A stretch of 64,000 bases of DNA from Roseateles_E sp005503085. GTDB taxonomy: Bacteria > Pseudomonadota > Gammaproteobacteria > Burkholderiales > Burkholderiaceae_C. Shown here in pieces: positions 27,729 to 36,288 of the stretch. The translations under genes and the position numbers were made by a program. Within the stretch, counting starts at the first letter, position 1. Each line of letters begins with the position of its first letter. The notes below the pieces were generated by a model, which was not told the DNA's origin, searched no databases, and was given only the letters and a program-made list of their open reading frames with translations. The stretch spans positions 1-64,000 of the forward strand of contig NZ_JAQOWX010000014.1 of assembly GCF_028462495.1 (NCBI RefSeq), read 5' to 3'.

Positions 27729-27895
27729 CATGTCGCACCCTTGCCGCCCTCAACACCTGACCCTAGCCATCTGCTCCCAGCAGATGCATCGCTTCGTCTT
27801 TGACGATACGCGCCGGGGCCGGTACAGCGGCAGGCCCCCACGCTAGAAACCCACCGAATCCCCCCAAGCCCGCTGAGACCCAGCGGGCTTTTTTC
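27729..27895 (+). ncRNA. Candidate small RNA or leaderless 38-codon mRNA
   Basis: A unit of about 167 nt bounded by the promoter at 27693-27722 and the terminator at 27866-27895. It contains a perfect 8-bp hairpin with a three-base loop, CATCTGCT-CCC-AGCAGATG, at 27768-27786. It also holds a 38-codon frame (27730-27846, starting MSHPCRPQHLTLAI) whose ATG coincides with the predicted transcript start, so it could be a leaderless small protein instead. It does not match features I know of 6S RNA, SRP RNA or tmRNA. Existence of the transcript is an inference from the signals. Confidence 0.4.
27866..27895 (+). terminator. Strong intrinsic terminator
   Basis: A perfect 10-bp stem, AAGCCCGCTG (27866-27875) with CAGCGGGCTT (27881-27890), has a five-base AGACC loop. 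The T-run merges with the stem and extends to about 27894. Only the plus strand has the T-run. It lies 26 nt before the acetyltransferase gene, and the nearest thing it can terminate is the short unit starting near 27729. Confidence 0.85.
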
Positions 27896-27920
27896 TTGCC
27901 CATCCCACAAGGACGACATC

Positions 27921-28442
27921 ATGGACATCTCGATACGACGCAGCCAGACCGCCGACGCCGCCGCCATGGCCCAGCTGATGAGCCACCCCGAGGTGCTGCC
28001 GGGGCTGATGCAGCTGCCCTACGCCTCGACCGAGCAATGGGAGCAGCGGCTGAAGAACAATCTGGCGCCCGGTGGCACCGACCTGCCCCTGGTGGCCGTG
28101 ATCGGCGGCGAGGTCGTCGGCAGCGCCGGCCTGCACTCGGCCGGTCCGGCGCTGCGCCGCCGCCATGTGATGAAACTGGGCCTGGCGGTCGCCCCGCAGG
28201 CCCAGGGGCGCGGCGTCGGCAAGGCCTTGATGGCCGCGCTGATCGACTATGCCGACAACTGGGGCCAGGTCTTGCGCATCGAGCTGGGCGTCTATGTCGA
28301 CAACGAGCGCGCGCTGAAGCTCTACCAGCGCTTCGGCTTCGAGATCGAGGGCCGCCAGCGCGCCTACGCGCTGCGTGCCGGCCGCTATGTCGACAGCTAT
28401 GCGATGGCGCGGCTGCACCCGAACCCGCCGGGCTGGGGCTGA
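27921..28442 (+). CDS. GNAT family N-acetyltransferase
   Basis: Acetyl-CoA-dependent acetyltransferase, 173 residues, of the PhnO/RimI-like group often annotated as YhhY-like. The acetyl-CoA loop is visible as VAPQAQGRGVGKALM near residue 92, followed by the helix LKLYQRFGFEIEGRQR typical of the GNAT C-terminal half. The start follows the terminator closely, with AAGGACG as ribosome site. Its stop abuts the stop of the convergent CheW-domain gene. The substrate is unknown. Confidence 0.87.
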   Translation: MDISIRRSQTADAAAMAQLMSHPEVLPGLMQLPYASTEQWEQRLKNNLAPGGTDLPLVAVIGGEVVGSAGLHSAGPALRRRHVMKLGLAVAPQAQGRGVGKALMAALIDYADNWGQVLRIELGVYVDNERALKLYQRFGFEIEGRQRAYALRAGRYVDSYAMARLHPNPPGWG

Positions 28443-31131
28443 TCAACCCTCGATCAGGTCCAGGCCACCCGCCAGCTCGCCGCCGGCGAGCTGGCGCCAC
28501 AGGTCCTCGACATCGAGCANNNNNNNNNNNNNNNNNNNNNNNNNNNNNNNNNNNNNNNNNNNNNNNNNNNNNNNNNNNNNNNNNNNNNNNNNNNNNNNNN
28601 NNNNNNNNNNNNNNNNNNNNNNNNNNNNNNNNNNNNNNNNNNNNNNNNNNNNNNNNNNNNNNNNNNNNNNNNNNNNNNNNNNNNNNNNNNNNNNNNNNNN
28701 NNNNNNNNNNNNNNNNNNNNNNNNNNNNNNNNNNNNNNNNNNNNNNNNNNNNNNNNNNNNNNNNNNNNNNNNNNNNNNNNNNNNNNNNNNNNNNNNNNNC
28801 CTGCACGCACAGCGCCAGGCGCTGCCCGCCCTCGCGCTGGCAGACCAGCACCGGTGCCTCGCTCGCCGCGCTGGGCCGGCCATAGAGCAGGCGCCCCAGA
28901 TCCAGCACCGGCAGCATCTGTTCCTGATGGCTCAGCATGCCGAGCAGTGCCGCCGGCGCATTCGGCATGCCGGTAATGCGGGGGCCCTCCAGCGCCTCCA
29001 GCGTCTGCCGGGCTGGCAGGCCCAGCCACTGGCCGTCGACCAGAAAGCTGGCAATGTCCAGCATCGGCTCGCCGAGCGCGGGCTGATGTGCGGGCGGCTC
29101 AAAGGCCACTGGCAGCCCGGTGTCCACCGCCAGGCGCGAGCCCAACGGCATCAGCATCACCGCCGCCACATCCTGTTCGCAGGGTGCCGTTCCGCGCCGG
29201 TATTCGCGGTAGCCGCCCGACATCGCAATGCCCACCGCATGCACCAGACCGGCGATCTCCAGCTCGCAGCGGCGAGTCTCGCCGGCCGCCAGCGCCAGAT
29301 CGGCACTCGACAGCGGCCCGCTGCCGCCGACCGGCCAGCGCGGGTCGGTCGAGGACACGACACGGCCATCGCGGCTCAGCAGCAGGGCGCTGGCGCCGGG
29401 CGGCCGTGCGTCGCGCAGCATCGCGGCGAACTGCGGTTCGCCGTCGAACACCACCGCGATGCCACCCAGCACCCGGCTGCCATCGTCGGGCGCCGGCAGC
29501 GCGGCGGCATAGACATAGGTAGGCCGCTCGCCGTGTGCGCCGTAGAGACCGCAGGCCGTGTGCGGCGAGACCGCATAGCGCTCGCGATCGCGCAGCGCCA
29601 AGGTGGCGGCCGCCCAGGGCGCGTCCAGCAGGCGCCCCTGCTGATGGACCTGAGCGGGGTCAGACACCGCGAGCACCCGCCCCTCGGCATCAAACACCAG
29701 CAGCAGCGCATAGACCGTGTAGAGGCTGTTGATATGACGCAGGCGCTCGCCGGCCTGGGCCGCCGTGGCCTCACCACTCAGCAGCCGCTGCAGCTCGGCG
29801 TCCAGCGCCCACCAACGGCAGTCGTTGGCGCGCTCGTAGAGATTGCGGTCCATGATGTCGATGGCCAGCCGGGCATGGAAGACCGCGCTGTCAAACACCG
29901 CCGCCAGCGCGGAGTGCTGCAGATTGGCGATGGCCTGCTCGAACACCAGGCGCAGGCGCTGGCCGGTGCGCTCTACCTCGCCCAGCAAGGTGATCGCAAA
30001 GCCGGCCGCATCGCTGCGCGCACGGCTGCGCAGGCTGCCGTTCCATAGCGAGCGCGACAGATCGCGCTGGATGCGCAAGGCCTCCTGCGGTATGCCGTGC
30101 AGCTCGGCGTCAAACAGCTCGCGGGTATCGAGGCTGCCGGCCAGCGCGGCGGCGACGCCCGGCGCCGCCGTCTCATCGACCTCGAAGGCCCGCTCCACCG
30201 GCACCAGAGCCACGGTCGACCAGCCCGGCCCGGCATAGCCTTCATAGGCATTGGCCGGCGCCGCGACGGCCAGATAGTCGCGCCCGGCGAACACCAGGCG
30301 CTGCCGCGACACGGCCGGCAACCGGGCGCCGGGCGGGATCTGCCAGGGGTCCGAACTCTGCAAGACCAGACCCTGGGCGTCGATCAGGGCCAGCACCGTG
30401 CGCTCGCCGGCCGGCAGTAGCTGGGCGAACACGCTGCGCATCTCGTCGGCCAGGCGGAAGGACAGACACAGCACCCCGCAGGCCCCGCCCTCCTCGCCCT
30501 GGACCGCGCTGGCGAAGATCAGGCCCGTGCGGCCGTCCAGCAGATCGGTGGTGCCGTGGCGCTGGGCATAGGGCACGCCGGGCCGCAGGGCCTGCGCGAT
30601 CAGCGGGTCGGCGCTGTGCGTGGCCGCGACACTGCGGTCCAGCCGCGCCAGCACCAGGCCCTGGGGCGAGAGCAGGACGATGTCGTCATAGACCGAGTAT
30701 TTGGCCACATACGCCCTGAAGCGCGCCTCCAGCGCGGCCCGCGCCTCGGCCGCCCTGTCACCGCTGGCGGCCAGCGCGCGCAAGGGCGCATCGGCGGCCA
30801 GGAAGCCAACGTCCGCCGTGCGCTCGAACAGATTGCGCACCAGGATATCGATCGCCACCTGGGCCTGCCCCTGCAGGCGCTGGCGCGCGTTGTCCAGCAG
30901 ACGGCGTGCCAGACTGTCCAGCAGCCGAGCTGTCAGTGCCTCGAAAGCCGCCCGGGTGTTGGCGATATCGGCCGCCGCGCCGCTCATCTGGCCCAGCAGG
31001 GCCAGGCTGTCCCAGACGCCCTGCAGACGCAGCAGGTTCTCACGGTACTCGTCGACCTGGGGCATATGGCGCACCCAAGGCGCCACCTCGGCGTGAAAGG
31101 GCACGCCCTTGCGCCACTGCTTGCTGCTCAT
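28443..31131 (-). CDS. Tandem Cache-like sensor protein with C-terminal CheW domain (interrupted by assembly gap)
   Basis: Probable chemotaxis adaptor-sensor. From the ATG at 31131, about 775 residues are readable before the Ns. They show two repeated units, each with an AIDI..RNL.ER helix (AIDILVRNLFERTADVGFLA and AIDIMDRNLYERANDCRWWA) followed by a Cache-like ligand domain (SVYDDIVLLSPQG; YTVYALLLVFDAEG). A CheW-like domain begins near IASFLVDGQWLGLPARQTLE. After the gap a short tail, LDVEDLWRQLAGGELAGG, runs to the stop at 28443. The tail is in a different frame from the body in these coordinates, so the gap length must be wrong by one or two bases modulo three. No membrane helix is obvious, which is unusual for Cache domains. 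Confidence 0.8.
28520..28799. other. Assembly gap (280 Ns)
   Basis: Undetermined bases inside the CheW-domain region of the minus-strand gene. The gap is an estimate: keeping the gene in one frame needs 279 or 282 bases (or another length congruent to 0 modulo 3), not 280. Confidence 0.99.
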
Positions 31132-31354
31132 CTCTGGTCCTCGATCGCTGGCGGGCTTGTTGCCGCCCTGGAAGACCAGGGGCCCGCAAAGCCGCGCAGT
31201 GTGAGCGCAAACGCGGCGGCGCGGGAGGGGGTAAATCAGTGCCGCTGCGGGGCCTGCGCGACTGGCGCACAGCGATTGCCGGTGGCGCCAGCAGACGGTG
31301 CGCCGGCGCCCGGCCGTGGGGATGAAAGCGGGCTCAACACACCATCTCGGTGCA

Positions 31355-31624
31355 TCACAAGGCCTTGGGCAAGCCGCGCGGCTGGGCCGCGACCTGCAGG
31401 CCGTCGGTGCTGCGCCGACCCTCGATCAGCACGGGTGGCAGTTGCTGGATGCGGGCCCGCTCGGCGGCGGTGGGCTCAGGGCCCAGGCGCTTGCCGGTGA
31501 CGACCAGCCGCGCCAGTTTGACCAGCTCGCTGGCCTGCACCGGCGCAGCCGGCGCCAGCAGGGCCACCAGGACCAGGGGCGCCAGCAGGGCATGGTAGAT
31601 GGCGGACGCCGAACTCTTGTTCAT
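31355..31624 (-). CDS. Small secreted protein of unknown function
   Basis: An 89-residue protein with a clear Sec signal peptide (hydrophobic core ALLAPLVLVALLAPAAPVQA, likely cleavage after VQA near residue 32). The mature part is about 57 residues, Arg- and Pro-rich, with LARLVVTGKRL and LPPVLIEGRR. A GGGGAG ribosome site lies 10 nt before the ATG. It is 134 nt downstream of cydB on the same strand and could share its transcript. It lacks the features of CydX, which has no cleaved signal. I do not recognise a family. Confidence 0.65.
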   Translation of the reverse strand: MNKSSASAIYHALLAPLVLVALLAPAAPVQASELVKLARLVVTGKRLGPEPTAAERARIQQLPPVLIEGRRSTDGLQVAAQPRGLPKAL

Positions 31625-31758
31625 TTTCAATGTCTCCCCTTCACCGCCAGATTCGCGATGGAGGGAGTATCGAAAGTCAGGCCCCCCGCCACCAGCGCCA
31701 GGCGACGAATTGCGATCTGCTCGGCATGACTTGCGGCAGCGGCGGATGAGCTCAGCCC

Positions 31759-32754
31759 TCATCCATAGCGCAGATCGCCAGCCTTGCCCCAGAACACTCG
31801 GTAGGCGAACACCGTGTAGGCCAGGATCACCGGCACGGTGATCGCGCAGCCAAGCAAGATGAATTGCAGCGACTTCGGCGCGGCGGCCGCCTGCCAGATC
31901 GTCATCCTGTCCATCATCACAAAGGGATAGAGGCTGTAGGCCAGGCCGAAAAAGCCCAGCAGCATCACCAGCACCGTCAGGGCGAAGGGCAGCCAGCACA
32001 GCTTGCCCAGCACCCGGTGCGAGTTCAGCAGCGCCCGCAAGGCCAGCAGGGCCAGGACGCTGATCAGCGGGATCGGCAGCAGCGCGATCAGCTCGGGCAG
32101 CGCGAACCAGCGCGCGCGCACCGTCGGGCTGATCCAGGGCGTGGCCAGCGAGATCAGCGCCAGGCCCAGCACCACAGCCGGCCAGGCGCGCTTGGCGCTG
32201 CGCAGCGCACGGGCCTGCAGTTCGCCCTCGGTCTTCATCAGCAACCAGCCGGCGCCCAGCAAGGCATAGGCGGCCGACAGCGCCAGCGCGATCACGGCGG
32301 CAAACAGCGTGTAGGTATAACCCTCGGCGAAGCCGCTGATATAGCGGCCCAGCATCCAGCCCTGGGCCAGCGAGGCCAGCAGCGAGCCAGCGATGAAGGC
32401 GCGGTTCCACAGCGGCTTCCACTGCGCCTGCACCTTGACGCGGAAGTCGAAGGCCACGCCGCGCAGCATCAGCCCCAAGAGCATCACGGCCACCGGCAGG
32501 TACAGGGCCTGCAGGATGGGGCCATGCGCCTTTGGGAAAGCGATCAGCAAGATGCCGATGCCCAGCACCAGCCAGGTCTCGTTGGCATCCCAGAACGGGC
32601 CGATCGAGGCCACCATGCGGTCCTTGTGCACATCCGGGGCGCCGGCCATCAAGAGGCCCACGCCCAGGTCATAGCCGTCCAGCACCACATAGATCAGCAG
32701 GGCCAGGCCCATCAGGCCCATGAAGACCAGGGGCATCCAGATATCGGCGTTCAT
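31759..32754 (-). CDS. cydB: Cytochrome bd-type quinol oxidase subunit II
   Basis: Membrane subunit II of a bd-type terminal oxidase, 331 residues with about eight or nine helices. It starts MNADIWMPLVFMGLMGLALL. The conserved LDGYDLGVGLL and GPFWDANETWLV segments are present near residues 27 and 58. The length fits the shorter CioB-type subunits of cyanide-insensitive oxidases rather than the 379-residue E. coli CydB. Its ATG overlaps the cydA stop (ATGA), so the subunits are translationally coupled. Confidence 0.93.
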   Translation of the reverse strand: MNADIWMPLVFMGLMGLALLIYVVLDGYDLGVGLLMAGAPDVHKDRMVASIGPFWDANETWLVLGIGILLIAFPKAHGPILQALYLPVAVMLLGLMLRGVAFDFRVKVQAQWKPLWNRAFIAGSLLASLAQGWMLGRYISGFAEGYTYTLFAAVIALALSAAYALLGAGWLLMKTEGELQARALRSAKRAWPAVVLGLALISLATPWISPTVRARWFALPELIALLPIPLISVLALLALRALLNSHRVLGKLCWLPFALTVLVMLLGFFGLAYSLYPFVMMDRMTIWQAAAAPKSLQFILLGCAITVPVILAYTVFAYRVFWGKAGDLRYG

Positions 32755-34103
32755 GCGGCGCTCCTCAGATTGAGCGGATCCTGCCCGGGCAGGGTGGCGT
32801 CGATCGGCTTCTCGGCCATGGTCTTGATCACCGCCACATAGGCCACCAGCAAGGCCAGGTACAGGCTCAGATAGCCGGCCAGCGTGAGGGCAATCATCGG
32901 CGCCGGCGTCGTCGAGACGACCTCCGAAGTGCGCAGCAGGCCGTAGACGATGAAGGGCTGGCGGCCGATCTCGGTCACATACCAGCCGGCCACCGTCGCG
33001 ATCCAGCCGGAAAAACTCATCAGTACGAGCAGGCGCAGCAGCGGCCGCGGCAGCCGCTCGGCCTGCCAGCCACGGCGTCGGTAGAGCCACAGCCCCAGCC
33101 AGCTGGCCGCCAGCATCAGCAGGCCCAGACCCACCATGATGCGAAAGCCGAAGAACAGCGGCGCCACCGGCGGATGCGCGCCCTTGAACTCGTCCAGGCC
33201 GCGGATCTCGCCATCGGCGCGGTGGGTCAGCACCAGGCTGGCACCGTTCGGGATGCCGATCGCATAGTCATTGCTGCGGGTCTTCTCATTGGGCCAGGCG
33301 AACAGCAGCAGCGGCGCACCCCGCTCGGTCTGCCAGACACCCTCCATCGCGGCGACCTTGGCCGGCTGGTGCTTCAAGGTGTTCAGGCCATGCAGATCGC
33401 CGACCAGGATCTGCAGCGGGATCAGCAGGGCCGCGAGGCTCAGGCCGACCCGCAGCACCCGCGCGGTATGGGGCTGGACCTTGCCCTTCAGCAGCTGCCA
33501 GGCGCTGACGCCGGCCAGGATGAAGGCAACCGTCAGGCCCGAGGCCAGCAGCTTGTGCGCCAGGCGATAGGGGAAGGAGGGATTGAAGATCACGTCCATC
33601 CAGCTCAGCGCATGGAACTCGCCGTTGATGATCTCGAAGCCCTGCGGCGTCTGCATCCAGGAGTTCAGGCTCAGGATCCAGAAGGCGCTGAGCGTGGTGC
33701 CGAAGGCCACCATCAAGGTGGCGCCCAGGTGCACGCGCTCGCTGACCCGGCCATGGCCGAACAGCATCACGCCCAGGAAACCGGCTTCGAGGAAAAAGGC
33801 CGTCAGCACCTCGTAGCCCAGCAGCGGCCCGGCGATGTTGCCGGCCCGCTCCATGAAGCCGGGCCAGTTGGTGCCGAACTGGAAGCTCATCGTGATGCCG
33901 GACACCACGCCCAGCGCAAAGGTCAGCGCGAACACCTTGGTCCAGAAACGGTAGGCCGTCAGCCAGGCGAGCGCGCCGCTCTTGAGCCAGCGCCAGCGGA
34001 AGAACAGGAGCACCCAGCCCAGCGCGATGCTGATGGTCGGGAACAGGATGTGGAAGGTGATATTGGCCGCGAACTGCATGCGGGCCAGCATGAAAGCATC
34101 CAT
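32751..34103 (-). CDS. cydA: Cytochrome bd-type quinol oxidase subunit I
   Basis: Haem-carrying subunit I that oxidises quinol and reduces oxygen to water, 450 residues. The N-terminal MQFAANITFHILFPTISIALGW holds His18, equivalent to the haem b595 ligand. FPYRLAHKLLASG carries the b558 histidine. GRQPFIVYGLLRT belongs to the quinol-site region. At 450 residues it is shorter than E. coli CydA (522), consistent with the short-Q-loop, CIO-like subgroup that tends to be less cyanide-sensitive. The ATG at 34103 begins the conserved MDAFMLARMQF. Upstream codons are open but not conserved in style. Confidence 0.93.
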   Translation of the reverse strand: MDAFMLARMQFAANITFHILFPTISIALGWVLLFFRWRWLKSGALAWLTAYRFWTKVFALTFALGVVSGITMSFQFGTNWPGFMERAGNIAGPLLGYEVLTAFFLEAGFLGVMLFGHGRVSERVHLGATLMVAFGTTLSAFWILSLNSWMQTPQGFEIINGEFHALSWMDVIFNPSFPYRLAHKLLASGLTVAFILAGVSAWQLLKGKVQPHTARVLRVGLSLAALLIPLQILVGDLHGLNTLKHQPAKVAAMEGVWQTERGAPLLLFAWPNEKTRSNDYAIGIPNGASLVLTHRADGEIRGLDEFKGAHPPVAPLFFGFRIMVGLGLLMLAASWLGLWLYRRRGWQAERLPRPLLRLLVLMSFSGWIATVAGWYVTEIGRQPFIVYGLLRTSEVVSTTPAPMIALTLAGYLSLYLALLVAYVAVIKTMAEKPIDATLPGQDPLNLRSAA

Positions 34104-34195
34104 GGAAGTCCTTGCGGCCGCGCAAGCCCACGGGATTGCGGGCTTGCGCTGGCTCAACAGAGGACCATTCTTCGGGTTTTGCCGGCCGCGCGCGA

Positions 34196-34224
34196 TTGGA
34201 CAAATTGCCTTTGGACAAATTGCC
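34196..34224. repeat. Two tandem copies of TTGGACAAATTGCC between cydA and an AhpD-like gene
   Basis: TTGGACAAATTGCC occurs at 34196-34209 and again at 34211-34224, one base apart (period 15). It sits in the 172-nt divergent promoter region between cydAB and the AhpD-family gene. This arrangement and the AT-rich CAAATTG core suggest a paired binding site for a regulator. It does not match the FNR/ANR palindrome. Confidence 0.6.
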
Positions 34225-34275
34225 CCAGCCCCGCCGCCGATAATCCCGCCATCCTTGTTGAACCGCCCTCACCCC

Positions 34276-34740
34276 ATGACCGCAGCCCGTATCGACCGCC
34301 CCGAGTTCGCCGCCCTGACGCCCGGCGTCAGCGAAGCCCTGATCGCGCTGGGCAAGGCCGTCAACGCCTCGGGCCTGCCCAAGGACCTGCAGGAGCTGAT
34401 CAAGATCCGCGCGTCGCAGCTCAATGGCTGCGCCTTCTGCCTGCAGTTCCATCTGAACGTGGCCCGCGATCTGCAAGTGCCGGCGGCCAAGCTGGACCTG
34501 CTGGCCACCTGGCGCGAGGCGCCGGTCTATAGCGAGCGCGAGCGCCTCGCGCTGGCCTGGACCGAAGCGCTGACCCTGGCGCCCCAGGGTGGCGCCGACG
34601 ACGCGCTGTACGAGCGCGCACTGGCCGAGTTCGGCGCCGCCACCTTGAGCTTTCTGACCGCCGCCGTGGCCGGCATCAATGCCTGGAACCGCATCGCGAT
34701 GGCACTGCGCTTCAGCCCGCCGCTGCGCCCTGGCGCATGA
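34276..34740 (+). CDS. Carboxymuconolactone decarboxylase/AhpD-family protein
   Basis: A 154-residue alkylhydroperoxidase-type protein. The redox motif CAFC appears in NGCAFCLQFHLNVA near residue 52, with the nearby histidine that completes the AhpD-like active site. Such proteins reduce peroxides through thiol partners or act in stress responses. It faces away from cydAB and shares the regulatory region containing the tandem repeat, which would fit an oxidative-stress link. Its stop overlaps the next gene's start (ATGA). Confidence 0.88.
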   Translation: MTAARIDRPEFAALTPGVSEALIALGKAVNASGLPKDLQELIKIRASQLNGCAFCLQFHLNVARDLQVPAAKLDLLATWREAPVYSERERLALAWTEALTLAPQGGADDALYERALAEFGAATLSFLTAAVAGINAWNRIAMALRFSPPLRPGA

Positions 34741-35324
34741 GTAGCGGCATGGCCGCCTTCGCGCTGCACACCGAGCGCCTGCTGCTGCGCGCGCCGACGG
34801 TCGCGCTGACCGCTGCGGTCGTTGACTACCAGGCCCGCAACACCGCCCATTTCGCATGCTGGGACCCGCCCTACCCGGCCGACTTCTTCGCGCCCGAGGC
34901 GGTGGCCGAACGCCTCGCCCAGGGCGAGCAGGCCTTCGCTGCCGGCAGCGCCTATCGCTACTGGTTCAGCCTGCGCGAGGACCCGGCCCGGCTCGTTGGC
35001 CAGGTCCATCTGTCCCAGGTCGCCCGAGGCGCTTTTCAGAATGCCATCCTCGGCTACAGCCTCGACGAGCAGGCCCAGGGCCAGGGTCTGATGCAGGAAG
35101 CGCTGCGCGCCGTGATCGCCGAGATGTTCGGCGCCCAGGTCCGCCTGCACCGCATCCAGGCCGCCGTGCGGCCCGAGAACCAGCGCAGCCGCGCCGTGCT
35201 GCAAGCCCTGGGCTTTGCTCAGGAGGGGTTGAGCCGGCGCTATCTATTCATAGCCGGCCAGTGGCGCGACCATGAGGTGTATGCGCTGCTGAATCCGGCG
35301 TGGGCGCAAGACCTGGCACCATGA
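34737..35324 (+). CDS. GNAT family N-acetyltransferase, RimJ-like
   Basis: A 195-residue acetyltransferase of the RimJ/RimL ribosomal-protein type. It begins with the typical LHTERLLLRAPTVAL. The acetyl-CoA loop is DEQAQGQGLMQEALRAVI near residue 108. The C-terminal half has HRIQAAVRPENQRSRAVLQ and LGFAQEGLSRRYLFI, typical of this subfamily. Translational coupling to the AhpD-like gene is likely through the ATGA overlap. The target is unknown. Confidence 0.88.
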   Translation: MSSGMAAFALHTERLLLRAPTVALTAAVVDYQARNTAHFACWDPPYPADFFAPEAVAERLAQGEQAFAAGSAYRYWFSLREDPARLVGQVHLSQVARGAFQNAILGYSLDEQAQGQGLMQEALRAVIAEMFGAQVRLHRIQAAVRPENQRSRAVLQALGFAQEGLSRRYLFIAGQWRDHEVYALLNPAWAQDLAP

Positions 35325-35328
35325 GGTC

Positions 35329-36288
35329 TCACAGGGAGTAGACCGCCGGCGGCGTGCGCCCGGCCAGCGCTGCCAGCAGATTGTCCGTGGCCAGCACCGC
35401 CATGCGGTGCCGTGTCTCGTGCGTGGCCGATCCGATATGGGGCAGCGGCGTGAGCTTGGGGTGGCTGCGCAGCGGCGAGTCCAGCGGCAGCGGCTCGGTG
35501 GCGAACACATCCAGGCCTGCGGCGCGCAGATGGCCGCTGTCCAGCGCCGCCAGCAGCGCGTCCTCCTGCACGATGGCGCCGCGCGCGCCGTTGACGAAGA
35601 TCGCGCCTTGCCTCATCAGCGCGAACTCGCGCGCGCCGATCAGGCCGCGGGTGTCCTCGGACAGCGGCAGGGTCAGCGCGATGATGTCGGAGTTGGCCAG
35701 CACCTCGTCGAGGCTGCCATGTTGGGCCTTGCCCTCAAGACCTGGCACCTGACCCAGATCCACGGGCCTGCGGCTGTAGTAGCGCACCGGCATGCCAAAG
35801 CCCAGCGCCGCGCGGCGCGCCAGGGCCTGGCCGATACGGCCGAAGCCCAGGATGCCCAAGGTCTTGCCGTGCACGTCCCAACCGAACAGGTTCTCACCGA
35901 TATTCTTGTCCCAGCGGCCTTCGCGCACATGCTGGGCCAATTCCACCAGACGGCGGCTCGCGGCCATGATCAGCGCAAAGATCGTGTCAGCCGTGGTCTC
36001 GGTCAGCACGCCGGGCGTGTGGCACAGCAGGATGCCGCGCGCCTTCAAGGCCGCCAGATCGTAGTTGTCGACACCGACCGAGATGCTGGACACCACCTTG
36101 AGCCGGGGCGCCTGCGCGATGTCGATCTTGAAGCTGGAGCCGATCAGGCCCTCCGCCTCGGCCAGCGCCGCGTCATAGGTGGCGCGCTGCTCGGGCTTGC
36201 GCGGGTCGGCAACGGTGACCTCATGGACCGCCTGCAAGCGCGCCAGTTGGTCGACCGGCAACTCCCGGAAAACGAGGACTCGGCTCAC
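35329..36288 (-). CDS. kguD: 2-hydroxyacid dehydrogenase, probable 2-keto-6-phosphogluconate reductase
   Basis: D-isomer-specific 2-hydroxyacid dehydrogenase, 319 residues, of the GhrB/KguD type. It has the NAD(P) motif GILGFGRIGQALARR near residue 147, the catalytic Arg in NGARGAIV, the Glu in DVFATEPLP and the His in PHIGSATHET. Within a cluster that also has KguK- and KguE-like proteins and a PtxS operator, the best function is reduction of 2-keto-6-phosphogluconate to 6-phosphogluconate. Alone it would be called glyoxylate/hydroxypyruvate reductase. It starts with GTG overlapping the kinase stop (GTGA). Confidence 0.85.
   Translation of the reverse strand: MSRVLVFRELPVDQLARLQAVHEVTVADPRKPEQRATYDAALAEAEGLIGSSFKIDIAQAPRLKVVSSISVGVDNYDLAALKARGILLCHTPGVLTETTADTIFALIMAASRRLVELAQHVREGRWDKNIGENLFGWDVHGKTLGILGFGRIGQALARRAALGFGMPVRYYSRRPVDLGQVPGLEGKAQHGSLDEVLANSDIIALTLPLSEDTRGLIGAREFALMRQGAIFVNGARGAIVQEDALLAALDSGHLRAAGLDVFATEPLPLDSPLRSHPKLTPLPHIGSATHETRHRMAVLATDNLLAALAGRTPPAVYSL

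Noticed and set aside
27729..27895. 6S RNA, SRP RNA or tmRNA as an identity for the candidate small transcript
   Set aside because: No conserved SRP loop (GGAAG-type), no tmRNA tag-peptide frame or tRNA-like ends, and no extended 6S-type bulged helix could be seen.
27919..28442. Continuation of the CheW gene frame across the gap and antisense to the acetyltransferase
   Set aside because: It depends on the arbitrary 280-N length and translates to Arg-rich nonsense. The short tail in the other frame ending at 28443 is the plausible C-terminus.
31355..31624. CydX as identity for the small protein after cydB
   Set aside because: CydX is a single-helix peptide of about 35-40 residues that stays in the membrane. 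This protein has a cleavable signal and a cationic mature part.
34191..34224. FNR/ANR box upstream of cydAB
   Set aside because: The TTGGAC-type repeat does not match TTGAT-N4-ATCAA in either half.
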